Made by a program: the position numbers and the translations under genes. Below the pieces are notes generated by a model. That model did not search any database. It saw nothing but the letters and a program-made list of their open reading frames with translations, and had not been told where the DNA came from. Positions 24,790 to 32,545 of a stretch of 33,368 nt of DNA are shown one piece after another. Origin of the DNA: Fusobacteriaceae bacterium. Its GTDB lineage: Bacteria; Fusobacteriota; Fusobacteriia; Fusobacteriales; Fusobacteriaceae. Within the stretch, counting starts at the first letter, position 1. Each line of letters opens with the position of its first letter. The stretch covers positions 1-33,368 of the forward strand of contig JAITPM010000052.1 in assembly GCA_031289425.1 (NCBI GenBank), given 5' to 3'.

Positions 24790-27700
24790 CTAAAACTGAT
24801 TTTTTACCATTTCTTGAACTTTTTCTAACTTTTTCAATGTAATTCCAATCTTTTTGTTTTGGCAAATAATTTTTCCATTTATCATTTCTTTTTTATTTAT
24901 CGGTTCCTTTAAAGAAATAACTTCTTTCATGTCGAATCCTATTCCGTTAAATTTAAGTTTATGAATTTTTTCAAATATTAGATAATCTCCAGAATTTATA
25001 TGATCTATATTTGGTATTTCAAAATCAATTATATTTATCAATTCTCTATTTCCATGTAAAAAGGACGATACCAAAAATAATGTATAAAAGTCATTTTTCA
25101 TTTCAGAAATATTTTTTTCTTTGGGTAATTTTAAATCATTTATAATATTCTCATAATCATTGATAGAGTCCAACAATACACTAAATTTTCGTACTTCTTG
25201 TTCTTTATTATATTCGAAATCTCCCGTATACTCTTTGCAATTGAACATTACTCTGGCACCACTAAAAAATTCTTTCAAAATATTCACTACTGCGACCAAT
25301 CTTGAATTTTTAAGGCCACTGTAAATCTGATATTTATAGAATTCGTTTGCTCTTGTAAGTAACTTTTCTTCTGAGCTCAATACTCCTATACTCAATGTAA
25401 ATTCTTTTGTTCTTATTTCTAGTACATTTGTATTACTGCATATGAAAAGTTTGATGCTCGCACTATATACGGTATATTCTCCTACCATAATATCAGCAAA
25501 TCCAATATTTTTTACTGAATTATAAGCAATATTATCCTTCAAATTTTTACTTCTGATGGGGAAATAATAAAGACCTAGAGCCTCATATTTCTTACTTAAG
25601 CTGCTTTCGATATCATAATTATCTCCGGAAATTATATGTGTTGCTCTCTCACCGCTTTGTTCTCTTTCTATGATGCTATTTATTTCTTGAACCATATCTC
25701 TTGTAAGTTCTTTTCCAAAAATTCTTTCTTTTTTAAATTGTTCAATATTTATAATTTTTTCTTCGATATTGGGGTAAAAACATTTGTCTTCTCGTTTATC
25801 TTCTTCTTCGATAACAATTTCGTCATCTTCATCAGGGACATCCATTCCTGCGTCTTTTAAAATTTCATCAAAAGAAGTCCATGCTTTTTCTTCTGGGTTT
25901 TGGGCGTTATTTGCAATATCGCTACTTTCTGGTATTACATTTTCGGGTTCGATTTTTTCTTCTTTGATTTCTGGTTTTGAGGCGTTGCAAGCAACGCCAC
26001 TACTTTCTGGTATTACATTTTCGGATTTGATTTCTTCTTCTTTGGTTTCTGGTGCTATGTATTCGGATTTGGGTTCTTCTTCTTTGGTTTCTGATTTTGA
26101 GGCGTTGCAAGCAACGCCACTACTTTCTGGTATTACATTTTCGGATTTGATTTTTTCTTCTTTGATTTCGGGTTTTGAGGCGTTGCAAGCAACGCCACTA
26201 CTTTCTGGTATTACATTTTCGGATTCGATTTTTTCTTCTTTGATTTCTGGTTTTGGGACGTTGCTTGCAACGCTGCTGTAATCTATGTTTTCTTCTTCAA
26301 TTTCTACCGATTTTATTTCTTCTGCCTTTGTTGTATTCATCATTTCATCAAAATTTTCTTCTTTTATATTTTCTAAATCAATTAATTGTAATATTTCTTC
26401 TCCGGAATGATTTTTTTCTTCATTTGCATCCACTTTATTTTCTACTTCTTCTTTGTTTTCTTCTTCTTTGGTTTCTTCTTCTTTATTTTCTTCTTCTTTA
26501 TTTTCTTCTTCTTTATTTTCTACTTTTTTACTTTCTATTTCCTCATTCTTTTTAATATTTTCAATTTCTTCTTTATTTTCTATTTTCTCAATATTTTGAT
26601 GATTTATTTCCGATTTTTCTAACTTTATAATTTCTACTGGTAAAAATTTCATTTTTTCTATTTCTTTCGGCTCTATCACTGCTTCTGTATTTTCTATAAT
26701 TGAATCTATTTTTTCTAATTTTATTTCTTCAGTTTGCTCTTTTTCGTTTATCTCTTTTTCATTTTCTTCTTTTTCATTTTTTATTTCTATTTCTTTATTA
26801 TTTTGTTCTTCATTTGTTTCTTTATTTATTTCTTTACTTGTTTCTTCTTTTATTTCTTCTTTTATTTCTTCTTTTATTTCTTGACTTATTTCTATATTTA
26901 TTTTTTTTATTTCATTAGTTTCTTCTGTTTCTTTTGATTCTTCTATTTCCTCTATTTCTTTTGATTCTTCTATTTCTTTTGTCTCTTCTATTCCCTTTGT
27001 TTCCTCTATTACTTCTGTCTCGCTTATCTCCTTCATGTCACTTATTTTTTGAGCCAACTTTTCAATTTCTGCGGAAACAAAAATCGAACCATCGACTTTT
27101 TTATTGGTTTTTATTTCTATATCTGGTATTTTGTACCAAATTATATTTCCTTCAGATGTTTTACTATCTGTTTTTAATACTTCTTCCTCATCTGTTTTTA
27201 TTTTGTCTTTTGTATTATTCTCTATTTTATCTTTTATTTCTTTATCTTTTATTTCTTTATCTTTTATTTCGTCTTTATTTTTTCTGTCTGCCGGGCTTTT
27301 TATTTTTTCATAATAATATGTATATGCCTTTGATTCTAGTCCTTCCACTACATAAAGTCCCTTTTCAAAAGGAACTACTTTTCTAGAATATTTAGCTAAA
27401 AATTCTACATCAAATCCGTTTGTATTTATATTTCTGACTAATTCACCTTCGGGCGAAGATATTGTTATCATATTATATCTATTTACCAAGCTTATTATAT
27501 TTTCATTTATTATTGGGCTAGAAGGTATCATATATATATTTTGATTAAGCTCATCCATTGGGAAAAATATAAATTCTAATAATTGCAAAAAATCAGGGTC
27601 TTGTAAATTTACTCCTAGGAAAATAGTTGGTCTGATTTTTATTTCATTTCTTAAACTTTCAAAAAATTTTTTGTAAAAAGGTAACTTTACCATTTTTTTC

Positions 27701-28221
27701 ATATCTTGGCTAGTGACAAATATTTTATAGTCATCAGATATGTCTCCAAATATTTTATAATATTTTATCCTATCCGTTTTTCTTTCGGCAAAATCAAACG
27801 GAGAAATTTTATCTAATAACATATTGTATTTTTCTGAAGTTTCTATATAAGTATCATAATTATTTGAAAATATGCAAGAATATTTTTTTGATAATATAAT
27901 TTCATCCAAAATTGATTGGTTAGTAACTTTATTAGAATTACAATTACTCTTTAGTACTCGCATAATATCAGGCTTATGGCCTATTGTTTTATCCAAATAA
28001 GTCTGAGTTACTTCTGAAAGCGAATTCTTTACGGCAACATATCCTCTTAGATTTTCATCATCATTTTTATAGGTCGCCTCAGTAATCATAAATTCAGATA
28101 AAAATCTTTCCGCCAATTGGACTCTAGTAGGAATATTTATGATATTACAAAAAAAATCTCCTAAAAACAGATTATACTTTTTTTGATTTTCACTATATTT
28201 TTTTATCACCAGAAATTTCAC
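24790..28221 (-). CDS. Large protein: degenerate SIR2-like domain, Glu/Lys-rich repeats, unknown C-terminal domain
   Basis: 1143 residues. Residues 15-260 follow the SIR2-like (SIR2_2) plan: LFLGDFFCNIINIPTRVQL (17-36) where the family has LFLGAG.S..GIP, SNNYD (119-123, family TTNYD), KIFGD (156-160, family KLHG) and FLGVNLQDPDF (201-211). The Asn-x-Asp remains, but the catalytic His is Phe158 and the GAG loop is GDF, so NAD cleavage is doubtful. About 305-640 is Glu/Lys low-complexity (EIKDK, KEEIKEE, KEEEN repeats), 644-777 holds 26-residue repeats, and about 820-1143 is a globular domain I do not recognise. GTG start at 28221; a GTG at 28209 is better spaced from GAGGTG. It is a single-gene unit, divergent from cls. 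A scaffold role is a guess. Confidence 0.8.
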   Translation of the reverse strand: MKFLVIKKYSENQKKYNLFLGDFFCNIINIPTRVQLAERFLSEFMITEATYKNDDENLRGYVAVKNSLSEVTQTYLDKTIGHKPDIMRVLKSNCNSNKVTNQSILDEIILSKKYSCIFSNNYDTYIETSEKYNMLLDKISPFDFAERKTDRIKYYKIFGDISDDYKIFVTSQDMKKMVKLPFYKKFFESLRNEIKIRPTIFLGVNLQDPDFLQLLEFIFFPMDELNQNIYMIPSSPIINENIISLVNRYNMITISSPEGELVRNINTNGFDVEFLAKYSRKVVPFEKGLYVVEGLESKAYTYYYEKIKSPADRKNKDEIKDKEIKDKEIKDKIENNTKDKIKTDEEEVLKTDSKTSEGNIIWYKIPDIEIKTNKKVDGSIFVSAEIEKLAQKISDMKEISETEVIEETKGIEETKEIEESKEIEEIEESKETEETNEIKKINIEISQEIKEEIKEEIKEETSKEINKETNEEQNNKEIEIKNEKEENEKEINEKEQTEEIKLEKIDSIIENTEAVIEPKEIEKMKFLPVEIIKLEKSEINHQNIEKIENKEEIENIKKNEEIESKKVENKEEENKEEENKEEETKEEENKEEVENKVDANEEKNHSGEEILQLIDLENIKEENFDEMMNTTKAEEIKSVEIEEENIDYSSVASNVPKPEIKEEKIESENVIPESSGVACNASKPEIKEEKIKSENVIPESSGVACNASKSETKEEEPKSEYIAPETKEEEIKSENVIPESSGVACNASKPEIKEEKIEPENVIPESSDIANNAQNPEEKAWTSFDEILKDAGMDVPDEDDEIVIEEEDKREDKCFYPNIEEKIINIEQFKKERIFGKELTRDMVQEINSIIEREQSGERATHIISGDNYDIESSLSKKYEALGLYYFPIRSKNLKDNIAYNSVKNIGFADIMVGEYTVYSASIKLFICSNTNVLEIRTKEFTLSIGVLSSEEKLLTRANEFYKYQIYSGLKNSRLVAVVNILKEFFSGARVMFNCKEYTGDFEYNKEQEVRKFSVLLDSINDYENIINDLKLPKEKNISEMKNDFYTLFLVSSFLHGNRELINIIDFEIPNIDHINSGDYLIFEKIHKLKFNGIGFDMKEVISLKEPINKKEMINGKIICQNKKIGITLKKLEKVQEMVKNQF
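25890..26290 (-). repeat. Five in-frame 78-bp repeats carrying a GC-rich palindrome
   Basis: Units of 26 residues (KPEIKEEKIxSENVIPESSGVACNAS) spaced 78 bases, one stretched by 42. Three copies contain the exact 18-base palindrome GGCGTTGCAAGCAACGCC (25981-25998, 26101-26118, 26179-26196); the outer two units have decayed versions near 25903 and 26258. The palindrome is strikingly GC-rich for this AT-rich gene. Confidence 0.88.
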
Positions 28222-28638
28222 CTCGTACTCAATTGAATATATTTTATATAAAAACTATTATTTTTTATGTTTATTTTTCAGGTTCTTTATCTATTTAATT
28301 ATAACTTATTCTAATTCATTTAACAACATAAATTTTTAAAATTTTGACTTTTTTTTATTTTTGGTGTATAATATTAGGTTATTGTTTTTTTTACAATCGT
28401 TTAAAATCATTTGAAAAAAATTATTTATATAAAATTAATAATTTTTTTATACCTGTTTTTTTCTTTTATCTATATTTATTAATATCCAAATTTATTTGCT
28501 TTTAAAGAAATTATAATTATAAAACTTGATTTTTTTTAACTTTTAGCATAAAATAATATATAAGAACTGCATATATTATTTTTAACATAAATATTTATAA
28601 AATACTTTATGTTCATATAATATTTTTAAGGGGGGCTT
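28222..28638. promoter_or_regulatory. Divergent intergenic region with a candidate cls promoter at 28526-28554
   Basis: A 417-base, very A/T-rich gap between two diverging genes. On the plus strand TTGATT (28526-28531), 17 bases, TAAAAT (28549-28554) is a good sigma70-like match about 85 bases before cls. On the minus strand TATATAAAATAT near 28240 could serve the SIR2-like gene. No ORF or structured RNA was recognised. Confidence 0.5.
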
Positions 28639-30087
28639 GTGAGTATAGCAATTTATTTTTTCAGAGAATATATATTTTATATAAATATTTTTTTCATAAT
28701 TGTTATTATACTTATCGAAAAAAGAAATCCATTGTATACTTTATTTTGGATAACAATCTTACTGGTAGCTCCGTATTTAGGCTTTATCTTGTACATATTT
28801 TTGGGATTAAAGTTTCAAAAAAGAAGAACTGCCGAAAAATATTATAAATGGAAATTTTTTCAAAGTCGTAAAATAATAAATTCCTCCGACAGGCAAGATT
28901 TATTTAAATGGAAGCAATTAATTTCATATCTTGAAGTTTCATCTATGAATAAATTGACTTCTTTAAATTCGATTAAAATAATAACAAGCGGTAATAAGTT
29001 TTTTGATATGATGAAATCCGATTTACTGGATGCCAAAGAATCAATAAATATAGAATATTATAGTTTTCGATATGATAAAATCGGTCATGAGATAGTAGAT
29101 ATCCTTGTGGACAAAGCTAAAGAAGGCGTAAAAGTAAAAGTCATAATTGATGGAGCCAGTAGTGTCAAAAACAAAATGCTCAATCGAATTACCTACGCCG
29201 GTGGCGAGATAAAAAGATTTTTCCCTTGGCATTTTCTGTTTTTAAAACTTGCTACCCTACGTGTAAATTATCGTGATCACAGAAAATTGACAATAATTGA
29301 TGATAAAATAGGGTATATCGGCGGATTTAACATAGGTGATGAATATTTAGGAAAAGGTCCTTTGGGGAATTGGCGAGATAGCGCTGTTCGGATTTTAGGA
29401 GAATGTGTACTGGAGCTCCAAAAAGAATTTTATTTTTCTTGGGGAATTGTTAATAAAAAAGATTATACACCTATTGAAGCTCCTTATAAGTACAACGAAG
29501 AAGTTGAAGAACAATTGATTAAAGATAATGAAGTACATGGGACTCATATACAAGTGGTTAGTAGTGGCCCGAATTATCAATTTCGTACAATGAGAGATAA
29601 TTTTTTAAAAATAATATTAGAGGCGCAAAAATATATATACATTCAAAGCCCTTATTTTGTACCGGATGAGATTATTTTGGAAGCTATCAGGGTTGCCGCA
29701 GCTTCTGGAGTAAAAATAAAAATAATGATTCCAAATATATCTGATCATATTTTCATGAAATGGGTAAATCAATTTTTTGCAGGAGAATTATTAGACCTTG
29801 GCGTAGAAATTTATAAATATAATAATGGGTTTATTCATTCCAAACTAATTTTAGCTGATGATGAAATAGTAAGTATTGGAAGTGCAAATTTCGATTATAG
29901 GAGTCTTTATCAAAATTTTGAGATGAATATAAACATATATGAAAAATATATAGTTGAAGAATTTTATAAAATTTTTAATAACGATATAAGATTATGTGTC
30001 CGGCTATTCAAAAGTCAATATTCCAAAAGAGGTCTTTGGATAAAATTTAAAGAATCTGTATTTAGGCTTCTTGCCCCGATTTTATAA
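28639..30087 (+). CDS. cls: Cardiolipin synthase (phospholipase D family)
   Basis: 482 residues. Two N-terminal membrane helices (about 8-24 and 33-55, the second LFWITILLVAPYLGFILYIF) form the PLDc_N anchor. Two HKD motifs follow: HRKLTIIDD with GGFNIGDEY (His214) and HSKLILADD with GSANFDYRSL (His400). It condenses two phosphatidylglycerols to cardiolipin at the membrane. The start is GTG at 28639 behind AAGGGGGG; its spacing is short, but the protein has family length. It is monocistronic: the tRNA gene downstream has its own promoter. Confidence 0.95.
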   Translation: MSIAIYFFREYIFYINIFFIIVIILIEKRNPLYTLFWITILLVAPYLGFILYIFLGLKFQKRRTAEKYYKWKFFQSRKIINSSDRQDLFKWKQLISYLEVSSMNKLTSLNSIKIITSGNKFFDMMKSDLLDAKESINIEYYSFRYDKIGHEIVDILVDKAKEGVKVKVIIDGASSVKNKMLNRITYAGGEIKRFFPWHFLFLKLATLRVNYRDHRKLTIIDDKIGYIGGFNIGDEYLGKGPLGNWRDSAVRILGECVLELQKEFYFSWGIVNKKDYTPIEAPYKYNEEVEEQLIKDNEVHGTHIQVVSSGPNYQFRTMRDNFLKIILEAQKYIYIQSPYFVPDEIILEAIRVAAASGVKIKIMIPNISDHIFMKWVNQFFAGELLDLGVEIYKYNNGFIHSKLILADDEIVSIGSANFDYRSLYQNFEMNINIYEKYIVEEFYKIFNNDIRLCVRLFKSQYSKRGLWIKFKESVFRLLAPIL

Positions 30088-30172
30088 CATTTAATGACCA
30101 TCAAAAAAGTAATTATTTAAAAAAATTTTATTTTAATTTAATAAATTTCTTTTATTTTTGTACAAAATATAG

Positions 30173-30178
30173 TATAAT
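30173..30178 (+). promoter_or_regulatory. -10 of the tRNA-Arg promoter
   Basis: TATAAT in the context TATAGTATAATA, 11 bases before the mature tRNA start; the -35 (TTTATT around 30151) is weak. Confidence 0.6.
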
Positions 30179-30189
30179 ATGCCCTAAGT

Positions 30190-30266
30190 GATCCCGTAGC
30201 TCAATTGGATAGAGCAATTCCCTCCTAAGGAATAGGTTGTGTGTTCAAGCCACATCGGGGTCGCCA
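30190..30266 (+). tRNA. tRNA-Arg, anticodon CCT
   Basis: 77 bases with a full cloverleaf. Acceptor GATCCCG/CGGGGTC; D stem GCTC/GAGC; anticodon stem ATTCC/GGAAT with loop CTCCTAA (anticodon CCT at 30224-30226, reads AGG); T stem GTGTG/CACAT with loop TTCAAGC; discriminator G, and CCA encoded in the DNA (30264-30266). Confidence 0.97.
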
Positions 30267-30296
30267 TTTTAAAAAAATAAGATAGGAGTTGTTAAA

Positions 30297-30578
30297 ATGA
30301 AAAAATTTTTATTTTTAATTATGACAATTGCATTATTTATCAGTTGCACTATAACTCCGGAAAAAGCTGAGAGTAGATATACAAAGCTTTCTGATAAATT
30401 TGATACTTTAGTAGATGATGAAATTCAAGAAAAAAATAGAAAATCTTTAGAAAAAGATTTTAAAAGATTAGATAAAAGATTAGTTAGACCAAAAAAACTG
30501 GAAGACGCTCCGATTATAAGCGAATATAGAAGTAAAGTTCGTGAAAAAATTCAATATTTAGAAGATTTAAAAGATTAG
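30297..30578 (+). CDS. Small predicted lipoprotein
   Basis: 93 residues: MKKFLFLIMTIALFISC is a lipoprotein signal with cleavage before Cys17 (lipobox FISC, looser than the usual L-A-G-C, as tolerated in Fusobacteria and some other groups). The mature part is short, highly charged and helical (KSLEKDFKRLDKRLVRPKK...YRSKVREKIQYLEDLKD). AGGAG lies eight to nine bases before the ATG, 30 bases after the tRNA, so it may share the tRNA transcript. Family unknown; the export signal is the only functional clue. Confidence 0.8.
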   Translation: MKKFLFLIMTIALFISCTITPEKAESRYTKLSDKFDTLVDDEIQEKNRKSLEKDFKRLDKRLVRPKKLEDAPIISEYRSKVREKIQYLEDLKD

Positions 30579-30615
30579 TCTTTACATAATTATATCCAGA
30601 AAGGATGTGGACTGT

Positions 30616-31380
30616 ATGAATGATTTGGTTCACGTTGTAGATCGAATATTTGCGATTTTGGAATATTTATCACAGTCCTCTGAAGCCAAAGGTCCCACTG
30701 AAATAGCACTTGCTACCGGTCTTCATAAGAGTACTGTTTATCGTTTACTTTCTCTTATGTGTCAAAGGGGATATATTGAGAAAAGCGAATCAGGTGGCAT
30801 TTATCATATCGGTGTCAAATTAGTCGAAATTGCCAGCAGCCATATAAATAATCTTGAGTTACAAACTGAGGCCAGACCTTTCTTACAAAAGTTAAGAGAT
30901 GACCTTGGCTTAATAGTTCATCTTGGAATTCTGGACAGACATGATGTAGTCTATGTAGAAAAATTGGATATTTCAAAAAATATCAGATTATATGCTCAGA
31001 TAGGGTTGCGAGTCCCTGCATACTGCTCTTCTCTGGGAAAATGCCTTCTTGCATCTCTTGCCGGAGATGACTTAGAATATCTTTTGGAAGAAAAACCTTT
31101 AGAACAATATACACCAAATACTATTACATCAATTATAGAATTAAAAAAACATCTAAGAGAAGTTAGAAGCAATGGCTGGGCCATGGATAACGAAGAATAC
31201 GTCATAGGAAATCGTTGCATCGGGGCACCTATATATGATTACAGAGGAGAAGTTATCGCAGCTGTGAGTGCTAGCGGCCCTACTCTGATTTTGACATTTG
31301 ATAGGATAAAAGCGGTCGCTGAGCATGTAAAAAATACAGCTTCAAAGATTTCACGACGTCTTTGTTATCAGGATGGGTGA
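30616..31380 (+). CDS. IclR-family transcriptional regulator
   Basis: 254 residues. The N-terminal winged HTH (about 5-65) has VVDRIFAILEYLSQS, GPTEIALATGLHKSTVYRLLSLM and YHIGVKL; the C-terminal effector domain (about 80-250) has HLGILDRHDVVYVEKLD, YCSSLGKCLLA, GWAMDNEEY, GNRCIGAPIYDYRGEVIAAVSASGP. AAAGGA lies ten bases before ATG 30616; a GTG at 30607 is too close to that site. IclR proteins usually control carbon-compound use; no target gene is adjacent. Its last 98 bases are duplicated after the methylase gene. Confidence 0.93.
   Translation: MNDLVHVVDRIFAILEYLSQSSEAKGPTEIALATGLHKSTVYRLLSLMCQRGYIEKSESGGIYHIGVKLVEIASSHINNLELQTEARPFLQKLRDDLGLIVHLGILDRHDVVYVEKLDISKNIRLYAQIGLRVPAYCSSLGKCLLASLAGDDLEYLLEEKPLEQYTPNTITSIIELKKHLREVRSNGWAMDNEEYVIGNRCIGAPIYDYRGEVIAAVSASGPTLILTFDRIKAVAEHVKNTASKISRRLCYQDG
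31283..31380 (+). repeat. 98-bp direct repeat, copy 1 (3' end of iclR)
   Basis: Begins CTCTGATTTTGACA and ends with the iclR stop TGA. It matches 32437-32534 with no gaps and four mismatches. Confidence 0.97.
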
Positions 31381-31499
31381 AATTTTAAAATGTATTTATA
31401 TTTCTTTGCTATTTTATTCAACTTAAATCACATACTCTCTTACAAATTTATAAATTTAATAACAATGAAAGAAGCTAAACTAATTAAGGAGAAAATTCA

Positions 31500-32399
31500 A
31501 TGAGGAACAAAAACATAAATATTCGCCCGTTCATCAAGTGGGCTGGCGGAAAAGGGCAAATTTTGGATAAAATCAGAGCTAAGTACCCAATTGAGCTAGG
31601 TAAAAATATAACAAAATATGCTGAGCCGTTCGTTGGTGGCGGTGCAGTATTGTTCGACGTGCTATCGAACTTTGACTTGCAGGAAGTTTACATCAGCGAT
31701 GTCAACCGCGAGCTTATCGCTACATACATTAACATTCGAGACAACGTGAGCACTTTGATTGAGGTACTTTACGGAATTGAGAACGAATATCTTCAGCTTT
31801 CTACTGACGACCGCAAGGCTTACTACTACAATAAACGTTCGCAATTCAACCAACTCAAGGCGAATTTTGATACAAGCGTTATGATTGCTGCGCTGTTCAT
31901 CTTACTAAATCATACTTGTTTTAATGGATTGTATCGTGTCAATTCTAAAGGCGAGTTTAACGTCCCACAAGGCAGCTACAAGAACCCGACAATCTGTGAT
32001 GCTAAAAATCTTCGTGCAGTGTCTGCGGTATTGAATAACGTTCAGATTCACAATGCTGACTATAAAGCTTCGTGCGAGTTCATTGATAATAAGACGTTCG
32101 CATACTTTGACCCACCCTACCGCCCACTGACAGCGACCTCAAACTTCACATCGTATGCAAGTAATGGCTTCGGTGACAAGGAACAAACTGAACTTGCAAA
32201 TTTTATTGACGAAATTGCAGCTAAAGGGGCTCTGTTCGCTGTGAGCAACTCCGACCCTAAGAACACCGACGAGCAAGACAACTTCTTCGACGAACTTTAT
32301 GCGAAGCACGACATATTCCGTATAACGGCGACACGAATGATAAGTGCAGATGGAGGCGGACGCAGATGCGTGAGCGAACTATTAATTGCGAAAAGATAG
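31500..32399 (+). CDS. Dam-type DNA N6-adenine methyltransferase, no nuclease partner
   Basis: 299 residues of the D12/alpha class: FIKWAGGKGQ (11-20, AdoMet motif X), EPFVGGGAVLFD (motif I region) and DPPYRP (204-209, catalytic motif IV), with TCFNGLYRVNSKGEFNVP typical of Dam/DpnM-like enzymes that usually methylate GATC; the exact target is inferred. AAGGAG lies before the ATG, which also overlaps the stop of a possible 12-codon leader (ATGA). Base use is foreign: 27 of 60 bases at 31501-31560 are G/C, and CGC, GGC and GAC codons are common, unlike its A/T-rich neighbours. No restriction endonuclease adjoins it. Confidence 0.94.
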   Translation: MRNKNINIRPFIKWAGGKGQILDKIRAKYPIELGKNITKYAEPFVGGGAVLFDVLSNFDLQEVYISDVNRELIATYINIRDNVSTLIEVLYGIENEYLQLSTDDRKAYYYNKRSQFNQLKANFDTSVMIAALFILLNHTCFNGLYRVNSKGEFNVPQGSYKNPTICDAKNLRAVSAVLNNVQIHNADYKASCEFIDNKTFAYFDPPYRPLTATSNFTSYASNGFGDKEQTELANFIDEIAAKGALFAVSNSDPKNTDEQDNFFDELYAKHDIFRITATRMISADGGGRRCVSELLIAKR

Positions 32400-32436
32400 T
32401 TCGTTTTTTCCCTCTAGAATCAGTATAATCTGATGG

Positions 32437-32534
32437 CTCTGATTTTGACAGTTGATAGAATAAAAGCGGTCTCTGAGCATGTAAAAAATACGGCTTCAAA
32501 GATTTCACGACGTCTTTGTTATCAGGATGGGTGA
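32437..32534 (+). repeat. 98-bp direct repeat, copy 2 (orphan iclR 3' end)
   Basis: Same length as copy 1, no indels, four substitutions. It still reads in the iclR frame to the same stop (LILTVDRIKAVSEHVKN...); two changes are silent and two give F to V and A to S. It lies between the methylase and the truncated AAA gene, with no iclR sequence before it. Confidence 0.97.
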
Positions 32535-32545
32535 AAATTTTTAAT

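Noticed and set aside
25784-26281. Long plus-strand open frame opposite the repeat region (Ser-rich, repeated LLSGITFSD)
   Set aside because: It is the antisense shadow of the Glu/Lys repeats; no ribosome site, and the other strand carries a full-length gene.
25900-26290. CRISPR-like regular repeats
   Set aside because: Spacing is in codon units, the repeats are coding and the between-repeat sequence is itself repeated rather than unique.
26253-27386. Several plus-strand Phe/Leu-rich open frames that resemble membrane proteins
   Set aside because: GAA/AAA codon runs on the minus strand read as TTC/TTT on the plus strand; pure composition artefact.
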